Shown: positions 52,319 through 60,576 of the stretch, piece by piece
Layout of the letters: each line of letters opens with the position of its first letter
How positions within the stretch are numbered: position 1 is the stretch's first letter
Assembly (NCBI RefSeq): GCF_004329815.1
Contig: NZ_SJPE01000012.1
Span: 1-64,000, forward strand
DNA from: Flavobacterium silvisoli
GTDB taxonomy: Bacteria; Bacteroidota; Bacteroidia; Flavobacteriales; Flavobacteriaceae
DNA: 64,000 nucleotides
Direction: 5' to 3'
Notes under the pieces: generated by a model
Told to the model about the DNA's origin: nothing
What the model saw: the letters and a program-made list of their open reading frames with translations, nothing else
The model's database searches: none
Made by a program: the position numbers and the translations under genes

Positions 52319-52903
52319 TTATTTTTTCTTTAGTAAATTATATTCTTTGATTACAACAAATAAAAGCAAAACGGCTGCTGCACTCATGAGCCATCCTCCG
52401 GTATCGGGTATTGAAAAAGCTCCGAAATTCAGTAATTGTTTGTACCCTAACAACGGTGGTTGATAAGCCATTCCGGGAACTTTAATAGCGGCATCCGGGT
52501 TTAAATTGTGTCCGTACTCGTAATTCCATCGGTAGAAATCAACTGCAGCTAAAAGTATAAAAACTACATATGTAAATAAAAACAACTTAACAGCCTTGCG
52601 TTTATTTATCATTGCCAAAAGCAACGATGTTAAGGCAAATAGTCCAAAAACAATCGGTAAAATTTTGAATTCGATAAAATTATCAGTGTGTAATGTTGCC
52701 ATTCCTATATAGTGATTCAATCCGTTAATGATATCAACGTCACCCCCTATTTTATTGGCGTACAACTGCAACACTAAACCTTCGGGATATTGAGGAGCTT
52801 CTAATTCAATTCGCCACATGGGCACAAATAAAGAACCGGCAAAAAGTGCTGCTACTATCAAAAGTAATACTCTTGACAGGATTGAAATTTGTTGAGTTTT
52901 CAT
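52319..52903 (-). CDS. Nos-cluster membrane protein of unknown function
   Basis: A 194-residue protein with about four transmembrane segments (about 10-28, 84-103, 107-128, 164-184) and a periplasmic loop containing GLNHYIGMATLHTDNF (His residues) and GHNLNPDAAIKVPGMAYQPPLLGYKQLLN. I recall such proteins between nosZ and nosL in Bacteroidetes nos clusters, but no function is known. His and Met residues in the loops could bind copper. Confidence 0.7.
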   Translation of the reverse strand: MKTQQISILSRVLLLIVAALFAGSLFVPMWRIELEAPQYPEGLVLQLYANKIGGDVDIINGLNHYIGMATLHTDNFIEFKILPIVFGLFALTSLLLAMINKRKAVKLFLFTYVVFILLAAVDFYRWNYEYGHNLNPDAAIKVPGMAYQPPLLGYKQLLNFGAFSIPDTGGWLMSAAAVLLLFVVIKEYNLLKKK

Positions 52904-52914
52904 AATTGAAAAAT

Positions 52915-52943
52915 AAAAAGGAGCAATTTCAAAATTGCTCCTT
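52915..52943 (-). terminator. Hairpin after nosZ (intra-cluster terminator or processing site)
   Basis: AAAGGAGCAATTT-CAA-AATTGCTCCTTT is a near-perfect stem 15 bp after the nosZ stop; on the minus strand it is followed by several Ts. It separates nosZ from the maturation genes. Confidence 0.75.
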
Positions 52944-52957
52944 TAGTGAAATGTTTT

Positions 52958-54940
52958 TTATTTTTGGGTAGGAGCAGGTAAATTAGTACCCACGCTGAAA
53001 CTTATCGGAACATTGCTTCCGGTCGGTGATACTCTTATATATCCTTGCATTTCTTGGTGTAAGGCACTACAGAAATCGGTGCAGTAGAATGGGAACATGC
53101 CTACTCTGTCCGGATTCCATTTGAGGGTTGAGGTTTCTCCCGGCATGATTAACAATTCTGCTGTGCTGGCACCTTTGATCGCAAATCCGTGAGGAACATC
53201 CCAATCTTGTTCGAGATTAGTAATGTGGAAGTAAACTTCATCTCCCATTTTAATACCTTCAATATTATCCGGAGCAAAGTGTGAACGGATACAGGTCATG
53301 TATACGTCAACTCGTTTACCGTTACGAACTACTTTGGTGTCTTTTTCTCCTTTGGTTACAAACGGGTGTTTGTTGTCTTCCAATTTGTAGAATTTCAATT
53401 GTCCGTTATTTCGAATCAAATCTGCCGGAGCCGCTTGTGCATAGTGAGGTTCACCAATGGTAGGGAAATCCAATATTAGTTGCATTTTATCTCCGCTGAT
53501 GTCAAAGATTTGAGCACTTTGCGCTAACTCCGGTCCGGTTGGCAAATAACGGTCTTTGGTAATTTTATTGTAAGCAATCAAATATTTACCAAATGGTTTT
53601 TTACTGTCTCCACCAGGAATACACAAGTGTCCTACTGAATAATAGGTTGGTACTCTGTCTAACACTTTAAGCGATTTGATGTCCCATTTTACCACTTCAG
53701 AAGACACGAAGAAGGTAGTATAAGCATTTCCTTTACCGTCAAACTCAGTGTGTAATGGCCCTAAGCCCGGTTTTTGAACTTCGCCGTGAAGCGCAGCTTC
53801 GTATTTCACTACCGGAATTCCGTCGTATTCACCTTCAAATTGTTTGTTTTTGATGGCGTTTTGCAATTTGTCAAAACTAAACACCGGAATCAAAGCAGCC
53901 AATTTTCCTGAACCTACTATGTATTCTCCGGTTGGATCTACGTCACAGCCGTGAGGTGATTTCGGACATGGAATCATATAACAAATGTCTTTCAGCTCTT
54001 TTGAATCCAAAATCAGCACTTGAGTTTTGATTTCTGAAGTTGCGGTATGAGTACTTTCATTGTACACGTTGTGAGCGTACTTGGTTGGAGTAAGTTTTCC
54101 TTTTCCGGCTTTGATGTACTCTTCTGCTTTTTTCCAGTTAACAGCCATGATGAAATCTTTATCTCTTTGCGAAGCATTAACTTCTAATAAAGTATTAGCT
54201 TGTTCGGTATTGTAACAAGAGAAGAAGAACCAACCGTGTGATTTTCCTTTACCGGCATGCGATAAATCGAAGTTCACACCCGGACACTGAATTTGGAAAG
54301 CAATATCCATCTGTCCTTCCTTGCCTACTTTTACAAAGCTCAAATGTCCTTTAAAATTCTTTTTATAAGTATTAATCGGCACATCTCCATCAGAGTTGTC
54401 GGCAGGTACACTGAAACGGGTTCCGGCTACTACATACTCTGTGTTTTCGGTGATGAATGGAGATGAGTGATTACCGGCACTGTTAGGAATTTCGATAATT
54501 TCCTTGGTGGTAAATGTTTTCAGATCAATACGAGCGATACGGGGTGTGTTATTGGCATTACCAAAAACCCAACGACCATCCACCTCTCCGTTAGTTTGCG
54601 ACATTTCGGTGTGGTGTAAATCATCCCAAGGCACAAAACCGTGTGAAGTGTTTAACATAGGTTTTGTTTCTTCGTTGTAACCGTATCCTTTTTCAGGATC
54701 TACAGAGAACACCGGAATTACACGGAATAATCTACCGCTCGGCAAACCATACACGCTCAATTGTCCGCTGAAACCACCGGAAACAAAGTTGTAAAACTCA
54801 TCGTATTTTCCGGGAGCTACGTAGGCCTTCTGAGCAGCATCACCGCTTACGGCATCACCGGAGTTTTTCGGTTTACAGGAAATGAGCAAGGCACTCCCCA
54901 TAGCAATAGTAAGTATTGCTTTTGTAAATTTATTTTTCAT
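52958..54940 (-). CDS. nosZ: Nitrous-oxide reductase, clade II-type with lipoprotein signal
   Basis: A 660-residue enzyme with an N-terminal seven-bladed propeller holding the CuZ His ligands (DDLHHTEMS, PKSPHGCDVDP, GLGPLHTEFD, SVGHLCIPGGDS, IGEPHYAQ) and a C-terminal cupredoxin with the CuA motif CTDFCSALHQEM (about Cys620, Cys624, His628, Met631). It reduces N2O to N2. The export signal is Sec-type, not twin-arginine (no RR), ending LLISCKP, a lipobox, so it may be lipid-anchored in the periplasm. These are clade II features. It follows the cytochrome c gene by 62 bp. Confidence 0.95.
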   Translation of the reverse strand: MKNKFTKAILTIAMGSALLISCKPKNSGDAVSGDAAQKAYVAPGKYDEFYNFVSGGFSGQLSVYGLPSGRLFRVIPVFSVDPEKGYGYNEETKPMLNTSHGFVPWDDLHHTEMSQTNGEVDGRWVFGNANNTPRIARIDLKTFTTKEIIEIPNSAGNHSSPFITENTEYVVAGTRFSVPADNSDGDVPINTYKKNFKGHLSFVKVGKEGQMDIAFQIQCPGVNFDLSHAGKGKSHGWFFFSCYNTEQANTLLEVNASQRDKDFIMAVNWKKAEEYIKAGKGKLTPTKYAHNVYNESTHTATSEIKTQVLILDSKELKDICYMIPCPKSPHGCDVDPTGEYIVGSGKLAALIPVFSFDKLQNAIKNKQFEGEYDGIPVVKYEAALHGEVQKPGLGPLHTEFDGKGNAYTTFFVSSEVVKWDIKSLKVLDRVPTYYSVGHLCIPGGDSKKPFGKYLIAYNKITKDRYLPTGPELAQSAQIFDISGDKMQLILDFPTIGEPHYAQAAPADLIRNNGQLKFYKLEDNKHPFVTKGEKDTKVVRNGKRVDVYMTCIRSHFAPDNIEGIKMGDEVYFHITNLEQDWDVPHGFAIKGASTAELLIMPGETSTLKWNPDRVGMFPFYCTDFCSALHQEMQGYIRVSPTGSNVPISFSVGTNLPAPTQK

Positions 54941-55002
54941 TTTGGTATAAGATTAGATTAACAATCTTTGACTCAATTCCTGAGTCTGTATTGACAGTTT
55001 TT

Positions 55003-55482
55003 TTACTTAACGCCGTCTATTTTACGCATGTATTCTAAAATACTTCGGGCTTCTGTATCGTTTAAGCCTTGATTGGGCATACGTACCAAACAGATTTCCA
55101 ATTGCGCCTGCACTTTCGGATCTTTATTTATCATAGGATCAGGATTAGTGATAAAGTTCATGATCCATTGTGGTTGATGACGTGAAGTAACTCCGTGCCA
55201 ACCCGGTCCAACCAACCTCTCATCGGTAATTTTGTGACAAGAAGTACATTTCACACCGGCTACTTTTTCACCTTCTGCGGCCATAGCCTGATCCAAAGTA
55301 GCACCTAAGTCCACTTTATCATATTTCCCTTCTCCACGGTTAGGGTCATAAGTTGAAGGATCGGCTTTGGTAGCTGTAGCTTCTTCTGTTGTTGGTTTAG
55401 AGAAATCATCTCCTGATTGTTCTTTTTTGCCACAAGACACAAACAGTAATCCTACAGCAATAAATAATGATAATTTGTACAT
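55003..55482 (-). CDS. c-type cytochrome lipoprotein, probable electron donor to NosZ
   Basis: A 159-residue protein: lipoprotein signal (SLFIAVGLLFVSCGKK), a flexible acidic linker (about 20-75) and a haem c domain with GVKCTSCHKITDERLVGPGWHGV (CxxCH) and a Met ligand candidate in RMPNQGLND. It lies first in the nos operon, 62 bp upstream of nosZ and directly behind site D, and most likely delivers electrons to NosZ. Confidence 0.9.
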   Translation of the reverse strand: MYKLSLFIAVGLLFVSCGKKEQSGDDFSKPTTEEATATKADPSTYDPNRGEGKYDKVDLGATLDQAMAAEGEKVAGVKCTSCHKITDERLVGPGWHGVTSRHQPQWIMNFITNPDPMINKDPKVQAQLEICLVRMPNQGLNDTEARSILEYMRKIDGVK

Positions 55483-55510
55483 GATAGTTCAGTTTTTAAA
55501 ATTTCTTACA

Positions 55511-55556
55511 CAAATTTAAAAGTTAAACAGTTGTTAATTTTATGACTGTAATCATA
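55511..55556 (-). promoter_or_regulatory. Crp/Fnr-type site and -7 element of the nos operon (site D)
   Basis: TATGAC-TGTA-ATCATA (55541-55556) has one arm mismatch. On the minus strand TAAATTTG (55511-55518) is a full -7 match and ends 37.5 bp from the palindrome centre, the same geometry as site A. Confidence 0.75.
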
Positions 55557-55711
55557 ACCATCTAAAATTGGTTGAAAATTCTAGTTCCGGCGTATATCAT
55601 TTTTCTAAAAAAAATAAAAGCAACTGTCAAATAACCAACATGAAGTAAATAAACATGTACTTTATCTCTAAATTTTAACAGTAAAATCATATAAAAATCT
55701 AAAAGAAATGT

Positions 55712-55719
55712 TAACTTTG
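55712..55719 (+). promoter_or_regulatory. -7 promoter element for the PAS kinase at 55770
   Basis: TAACTTTG matches TAnnTTTG, 51 bp before the ATG. No clear -33 TTG is seen, and 55557-55711 holds no gene. Confidence 0.5.
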
Positions 55720-55769
55720 TTTAACCACAACATGCCTCCATTATTACAATTAACTATTTCTTCTTAAAT

Positions 55770-58514
55770 ATGAATTGGGAAGAAGTATTGATATTATCCC
55801 GATTTATGATTGGAAAAAAGGCTCTTCTTGAATTTTTTAAAATTTCACCCACTCCAAGCTTAGTGTTGTATCCTGATGCTCCTAAGTTTACAATTGCAGA
55901 GGTCAATGAAGCCTATCTCAAAGCTACTCAATCAAAAAGAGAAGACCTAGTGGGACGAGGAATTTTTGAAGCCTTTCCGGATAATGATGCTAATCCTGCT
56001 GCGGATGGCGTTAAAAATCTTTCTCACTCGCTTAATACAGTTATCAGTAGTAATCTGAAACACAAAATGGACGTTCAGCGGTATGACATTCCAATCAGAG
56101 GCACATCAGAGTTTGAGATAAAATACTGGGAGCCAGAAAATATCCCTTTGTTTGATGAAACCAACAAGCTACATTTAATACTTCACTGTGCTATAGATAT
56201 CACTGAGAAGAAAATAGCTGAGGACAATATTAAACTTTTAAACGAAAAACTGGAGCAAAGAGTACAAGAACGCACCGAAGAAGTAGAAAAAGCACTCAAA
56301 CGATTTGAGTACGTTACACAAGCTACCTTTGATGCGATTTGGGATTGGAACCTGAATGAAGACAAAATCTTTTGGGGAACCGGTTTTGAAAACATGTTTG
56401 GTTACACTACAAAGGATCTGAAAGGAGACAGCTCGGCCTGGATTAACAAGATTCATCCCGATGATATAGAAAAAGTAAGGCAAGGCTATTACAACACCGT
56501 AAAAAGCCCTGACACTAACTGGATTGAGGAATACCGGTATAAAAAGAAGGACGGAACCTACTCATATGTAATAAACAAAGGCGTAATCATTCGTAACGCT
56601 GATGGCAGAGCTACCAGAATCATTGGTGCCATGCAGGACATTACCAAGAAAAAAGAAGAAGAATTACGATTGAAACTACTGGAGTCCGTAATCGTTAACA
56701 CCAATGATGCCGTACTAATTACCGAAGCCGAACCTTTAAACGAACCCGGTCCCAGAATCATTTATGTAAATGAAGCCTTTACCAAAATGACCGGTTACAC
56801 CTCCGAAGAAGTAATTGGTAAAACGCCTCGTATTTTACAAGGTCCGAAAACTAACCAAGCTGAATTAAAAAAACTAGGAGCCGCCTTGCGTGATTGGCAA
56901 CCTTGTGAAGCTACTTTGTTGAATTATAAAAAAGGTGGTAAAGAATTTTGGATTCATATGTCAATAACGCCAGTGGCTGACGCTAACGGTTGGTTCACAC
57001 ACTGGGTAGCTGTAGAACGTGATGTTACCGAGATAAAAAAAACGGAAGAAGAACTATTAAAACGATTAAAAGAAATATCCGACTATAAATACGCTATTGA
57101 TGAGTCTGCTATTGTGGCTATCACAGACCAAAAAGGAATCATTTCTCACGTGAATGATAATTTTTGCAAAATATCAAAATACTCTCGAGAAGAATTATTG
57201 GGAAAAGACCATCGTATCATCAACTCAAATCACCATCCGAAAGAGTTTATCAAAGAACTTTGGACTACTATCGCCAAAGGCAATGTGTGGAAAGGAGAAT
57301 TAAAAAATAAAGCTAAAGACGGTACACCATACTGGGTAGACACTACCATTGTTCCTTTTTTAAACGAAAAAGGAAAACCGTATCAATATGTGGCCATACG
57401 TTCTGACATTACACAAAGAAAAATTCAAGAAGAAAAAATAATTGAAACGACCCAAAAATTACTCAACACCCTTGAAAGTATTCAGGATGGGTTTTACACT
57501 TTGGATTCCGATTGGAATGTCAGTTACTGGAATGACGAAGCCGAAAAGCTTTCCGGAAAAAAAAGAACGGAAATAATCGGAAAAAACTTTTGGGAGTTGT
57601 ATGAGGGTCAAATCTCTGAAAAAATTCATAACGCATTTTACAAAGCCAAAGAACAGAAGAAACCTGTAAGATTGGAAATTTATTCTAAATCGTTAAAATA
57701 TTGGTTTGAATTAAATGCCTTCCCGTCTGAAATGGGATTAACCGTTTATTTTAAAAATATTACAGACCGAAAAAAAACAGTGTCAAAACTCAAAAAAATG
57801 AATCGCTCTTTGGAAAACAACATCAAAAAATTAGCCCTTTCCAATCAGGAGTTAGAACAATTTGCTTACGTGGCTTCACACGATTTGCAGGAACCACTTC
57901 GCATGGTAACCAGTTTTTTGACTCAAATTGAAAAAAAATACGATGATATACTTGATGAAAAAGGGAAAAAATACATCTTTTTTGCCGTTGACGGAGCCAA
58001 ACGCATGCGGCAAATCATATTAGATTTATTGGAATTTTCCAGAATCGGCAAAACAGAAACCAAACAACAAGAAATAGATGTAAACAATGTTGTAGAAGAA
58101 ATACGATTACTATACCAAAAACAAATTGAAGAAAAGAATGCGGTTATACACTATCAAAATCTTCCCACTGTACGTACTTACGCCTCACCTTTAAAACAAG
58201 TATTTCAGAATTTAATCAGCAATGCATTGAAATATTCCAAGCCTGATGTAGCGCCGGTTATAAACATTACGTGCAGTGAAAATGCCGCTTTTTGGAAATT
58301 TGAAATTAAAGACAATGGTATAGGTATCAGTCCGGAATATTTTGATAAAATATTCATTATTTTCCAACGTTTGCACAGCAAAGAAGAATATTCCGGAACC
58401 GGAATGGGATTATCTATTACTAAAAAAATTATAGAAAATCTCAGAGGTGAAATTTGGTTAGAATCTAAACCAAATCATGGAACTACTTTTTATTTCACTA
58501 TTCCCAAAAAATAA
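55770..58514 (+). CDS. Soluble multi-PAS histidine kinase
   Basis: A 914-residue kinase without transmembrane segments. About five PAS domains span residues 20-670, separated by a coiled coil near 145-180; the third contains GKTPRILQGPKT, which resembles a LOV motif but has Thr-Pro in place of the flavin-binding Asn-Cys. Then HisKA with FAYVASHDLQEPLRMV (phospho-His near 690) and HATPase_c with DNGIGI and GTGMGLSITKK. It should sense a cytosolic redox or ligand signal. It is followed by a single-domain receiver 14 bp later, its likely target. Confidence 0.9.
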   Translation: MNWEEVLILSRFMIGKKALLEFFKISPTPSLVLYPDAPKFTIAEVNEAYLKATQSKREDLVGRGIFEAFPDNDANPAADGVKNLSHSLNTVISSNLKHKMDVQRYDIPIRGTSEFEIKYWEPENIPLFDETNKLHLILHCAIDITEKKIAEDNIKLLNEKLEQRVQERTEEVEKALKRFEYVTQATFDAIWDWNLNEDKIFWGTGFENMFGYTTKDLKGDSSAWINKIHPDDIEKVRQGYYNTVKSPDTNWIEEYRYKKKDGTYSYVINKGVIIRNADGRATRIIGAMQDITKKKEEELRLKLLESVIVNTNDAVLITEAEPLNEPGPRIIYVNEAFTKMTGYTSEEVIGKTPRILQGPKTNQAELKKLGAALRDWQPCEATLLNYKKGGKEFWIHMSITPVADANGWFTHWVAVERDVTEIKKTEEELLKRLKEISDYKYAIDESAIVAITDQKGIISHVNDNFCKISKYSREELLGKDHRIINSNHHPKEFIKELWTTIAKGNVWKGELKNKAKDGTPYWVDTTIVPFLNEKGKPYQYVAIRSDITQRKIQEEKIIETTQKLLNTLESIQDGFYTLDSDWNVSYWNDEAEKLSGKKRTEIIGKNFWELYEGQISEKIHNAFYKAKEQKKPVRLEIYSKSLKYWFELNAFPSEMGLTVYFKNITDRKKTVSKLKKMNRSLENNIKKLALSNQELEQFAYVASHDLQEPLRMVTSFLTQIEKKYDDILDEKGKKYIFFAVDGAKRMRQIILDLLEFSRIGKTETKQQEIDVNNVVEEIRLLYQKQIEEKNAVIHYQNLPTVRTYASPLKQVFQNLISNALKYSKPDVAPVINITCSENAAFWKFEIKDNGIGISPEYFDKIFIIFQRLHSKEEYSGTGMGLSITKKIIENLRGEIWLESKPNHGTTFYFTIPKK

Positions 58515-58527
58515 ACACTCTAAAATT

Positions 58528-58950
58528 ATGAAAGAAATTCACATCTTATTGGTTGAGGATAACGAAGGCGATATTCTTTTAACTACCGAAGCACTGGAAG
58601 AGGGACGAATAATTAACAAAGTAAGTGTTGTAAAAGACGGCAAACAAGCTATTGATTTTTTAAATCAGAAAGAACCATTTCAAGACGTTTCGCTACCTAA
58701 TTTAATCTTGCTGGATATCAATTTGCCTAAGAAAAATGGTCATGAGGTATTGAAATACATAAAATCAAGTAAACAATTTAGACACATTCCCATCATAATG
58801 CTTACCACTTCATCTTCTGAGAGTGATATCATTCAGGCTTATGATCATTATGCTAATTGCTTCATCACAAAACCCGTAGATGTGAACGAATTTATGACTG
58901 CCGTAGCCAAAATTGAGAATTTTTGGATTAGTATTGTACAACTTCCTTAA
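58528..58950 (+). CDS. Single-domain response regulator (Rcp1-like)
   Basis: A 140-residue stand-alone receiver: VEDNEGD (acidic pocket), LILLDINLPKKNG (phospho-Asp near 64) and ITKPVD (Lys). Length and the long segment before the phospho-Asp resemble Rcp1-type receivers that pair with soluble PAS or phytochrome kinases. The upstream start at 58477 overlaps the kinase gene; the ATG at 58528 (KEIHILLVEDN) is the family start. Confidence 0.9.
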   Translation: MKEIHILLVEDNEGDILLTTEALEEGRIINKVSVVKDGKQAIDFLNQKEPFQDVSLPNLILLDINLPKKNGHEVLKYIKSSKQFRHIPIIMLTTSSSESDIIQAYDHYANCFITKPVDVNEFMTAVAKIENFWISIVQLP

Positions 58951-58961
58951 CCTAAATCAGC

Positions 58962-59984
58962 ATGAACAGCTTCAAAGATACTAAAAAACACCAAATTCTG
59001 ATTGTAGAAGACAATTTAGGCGATTACACCCTTATTGAAGACTATCTGGAGGAACGTTTTGAATTACCACAAATCGTTTGGGCTAAAAATTTTAAAGAAG
59101 CAAAATCGCATCTGACAGATGATGAATTTCAGTGTGACTTGATTTTGTTAGATTTATCGTTGCCTGATAAAAGCGGAGAAATACTTATTCACGAAATAAC
59201 TCAACTTAGCCACGAGGTACCGCTAATCATTTTAACTGGATATTCTGATATTAATTTCGGGATAAAATCATTATCTCTCGGAGTTTCTGATTATTTGATA
59301 AAAGATGAATTAGATTCCAATTCACTATACAAAAGTATTGTTTATAATATTGAACGAAAAAAAACACTGCTACAACTGGAAACTTCTGAAAAACGTTATA
59401 GCGATTTGTTTCATCTAAGCCCACAGCCTATGTGGGTGTATGATATAGAAACCCTTCGTTTTTTAGATGTCAATTTAGCTGCCGAAAAACATTATGGCTA
59501 TTCGCTTCAGGAATTTTTAGGCATGACTATAAAAGACATCAGGCCAAAAGAGGATGTGCCCGATTTAATTAAAAGAGTCGAATATTTAAATGATAACCAA
59601 AGGCATCACGCATTGGGTACTTTCAGGCATCAAAAGAAAAACGGTGAAATTATTTTTGTCGAAATTCAAAGCAATACCCTACCCTTTCAGAATACAACAG
59701 GACGCATTGTATTGGCCAATGATATTACTGAACGTTTCTCCTACATCGAGGCCATCGAAAAACAAAATGAAAAACTGAAAGAAATTGCTTGGATACAATC
59801 GCATATAGTAAGAGCTCCCTTGGCCCGCATGATGAGTTTGATTGATATTTTAAAAAATTACGGCACAGATGAAGACGATAATGAAAAATTACTGACTCAT
59901 TTATTGGAATCTGCTGAAGAACTGGACGTTATCATTAAAGATATATCCAAAAAATCAGAAGCTATAAAGCTGGATAAAAAATAA
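58962..59984 (+). CDS. Receiver-PAS protein with HisKA-like helices but no ATPase domain
   Basis: A 340-residue protein: receiver (about 10-130: IVEDNLGDYTLIEDYL, LILLDLSLPDKSG, KDELDS), one PAS domain (about 150-260) and a C-terminal helical pair starting WIQSHIVRAPLARMMSLIDIL, with the His of a dimerisation/phosphotransfer motif. The catalytic HATPase domain is absent and the frame ends normally, so it cannot phosphorylate by itself. It could accept phosphate from the neighbouring kinases and pass it on or sense a ligand. It is 11 bp after the Rcp1-like gene. Confidence 0.8.
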   Translation: MNSFKDTKKHQILIVEDNLGDYTLIEDYLEERFELPQIVWAKNFKEAKSHLTDDEFQCDLILLDLSLPDKSGEILIHEITQLSHEVPLIILTGYSDINFGIKSLSLGVSDYLIKDELDSNSLYKSIVYNIERKKTLLQLETSEKRYSDLFHLSPQPMWVYDIETLRFLDVNLAAEKHYGYSLQEFLGMTIKDIRPKEDVPDLIKRVEYLNDNQRHHALGTFRHQKKNGEIIFVEIQSNTLPFQNTTGRIVLANDITERFSYIEAIEKQNEKLKEIAWIQSHIVRAPLARMMSLIDILKNYGTDEDDNEKLLTHLLESAEELDVIIKDISKKSEAIKLDKK

Positions 59985-60096
59985 ATTAAAAAATCATTCA
60001 TCTTTAAATAATATCCATTCATCTACACTTTAAGTTGTTTTGGCTTTACTTTTATACACGAAAACGAAATTTAAAACAAACTGAATACCTTTAAAA

Positions 60097-60104
60097 TATT
60101 TTTG
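60097..60104 (+). promoter_or_regulatory. -7 promoter element for the second kinase operon
   Basis: TATTTTTG is a full TAnnTTTG match, 25 bp before the ATG at 60129. It should start a transcript covering the receiver, HNOBA-like kinase, HPt-like and LytTR genes. Confidence 0.6.
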
Positions 60105-60128
60105 TAATAGCATAACCCTTATAACCCA

Positions 60129-60542
60129 ATGTTGAAAACATTAAAAATATTGTTTATCGAGGATGATTCTATTGAGGTAATGAAATTCAACAGAGTCTTA
60201 TCACAACTGGAATTAAACCATCAAATTATTGAAGCTAATAACGGCGAAGATGCCTTAACGCTCTTGAAAGAAAAAGAAAATCTTCCTCACATCATCATCT
60301 TGGATTTGAATATGCCCAAACTCAACGGAATTGAATTTTTAACCATCTTAAAAAACGATTCGCTGTTAAAGTACATCCCTGCTATAATACTTACTACTTC
60401 AAGCAATTTCAAAGATTTGAAAGAGTGCTACAAAATAGGTATTGCCGGGTATATTTTAAAACCCCTGAAATATGAAGACTACGTTTCAAAAATTAGGAAA
60501 CTTCTGGATTATTGGAGCTGTAACGAATTGATTTCGGAATAA
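60129..60542 (+). CDS. Single-domain response regulator
   Basis: A 137-residue receiver: FIEDDSIEV, IILDLNMPKLNG (phospho-Asp near 60) and ILKPLKYED (Lys). It lies first in the operon with the HNOBA-like kinase gene 34 bp downstream and may relay phosphate to the HPt-like protein further on. Confidence 0.88.
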   Translation: MLKTLKILFIEDDSIEVMKFNRVLSQLELNHQIIEANNGEDALTLLKEKENLPHIIILDLNMPKLNGIEFLTILKNDSLLKYIPAIILTTSSNFKDLKECYKIGIAGYILKPLKYEDYVSKIRKLLDYWSCNELISE

Positions 60543-60576
60543 ATTAAAGTTAGTTGTCTTTTATGACAAAATAATT

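Noticed and set aside
55676..55700. Further Crp/Fnr-type site before the PAS kinase at 55770 (AAAATCATAT)
   Set aside because: Only one half-site is present and no -7 element lies at the required distance.
56780..56860. LOV photoreceptor domain in the PAS kinase at 55770
   Set aside because: The segment GKTPRILQGPKT lacks the Cys that binds flavin in LOV domains, so it is treated as a general PAS domain.
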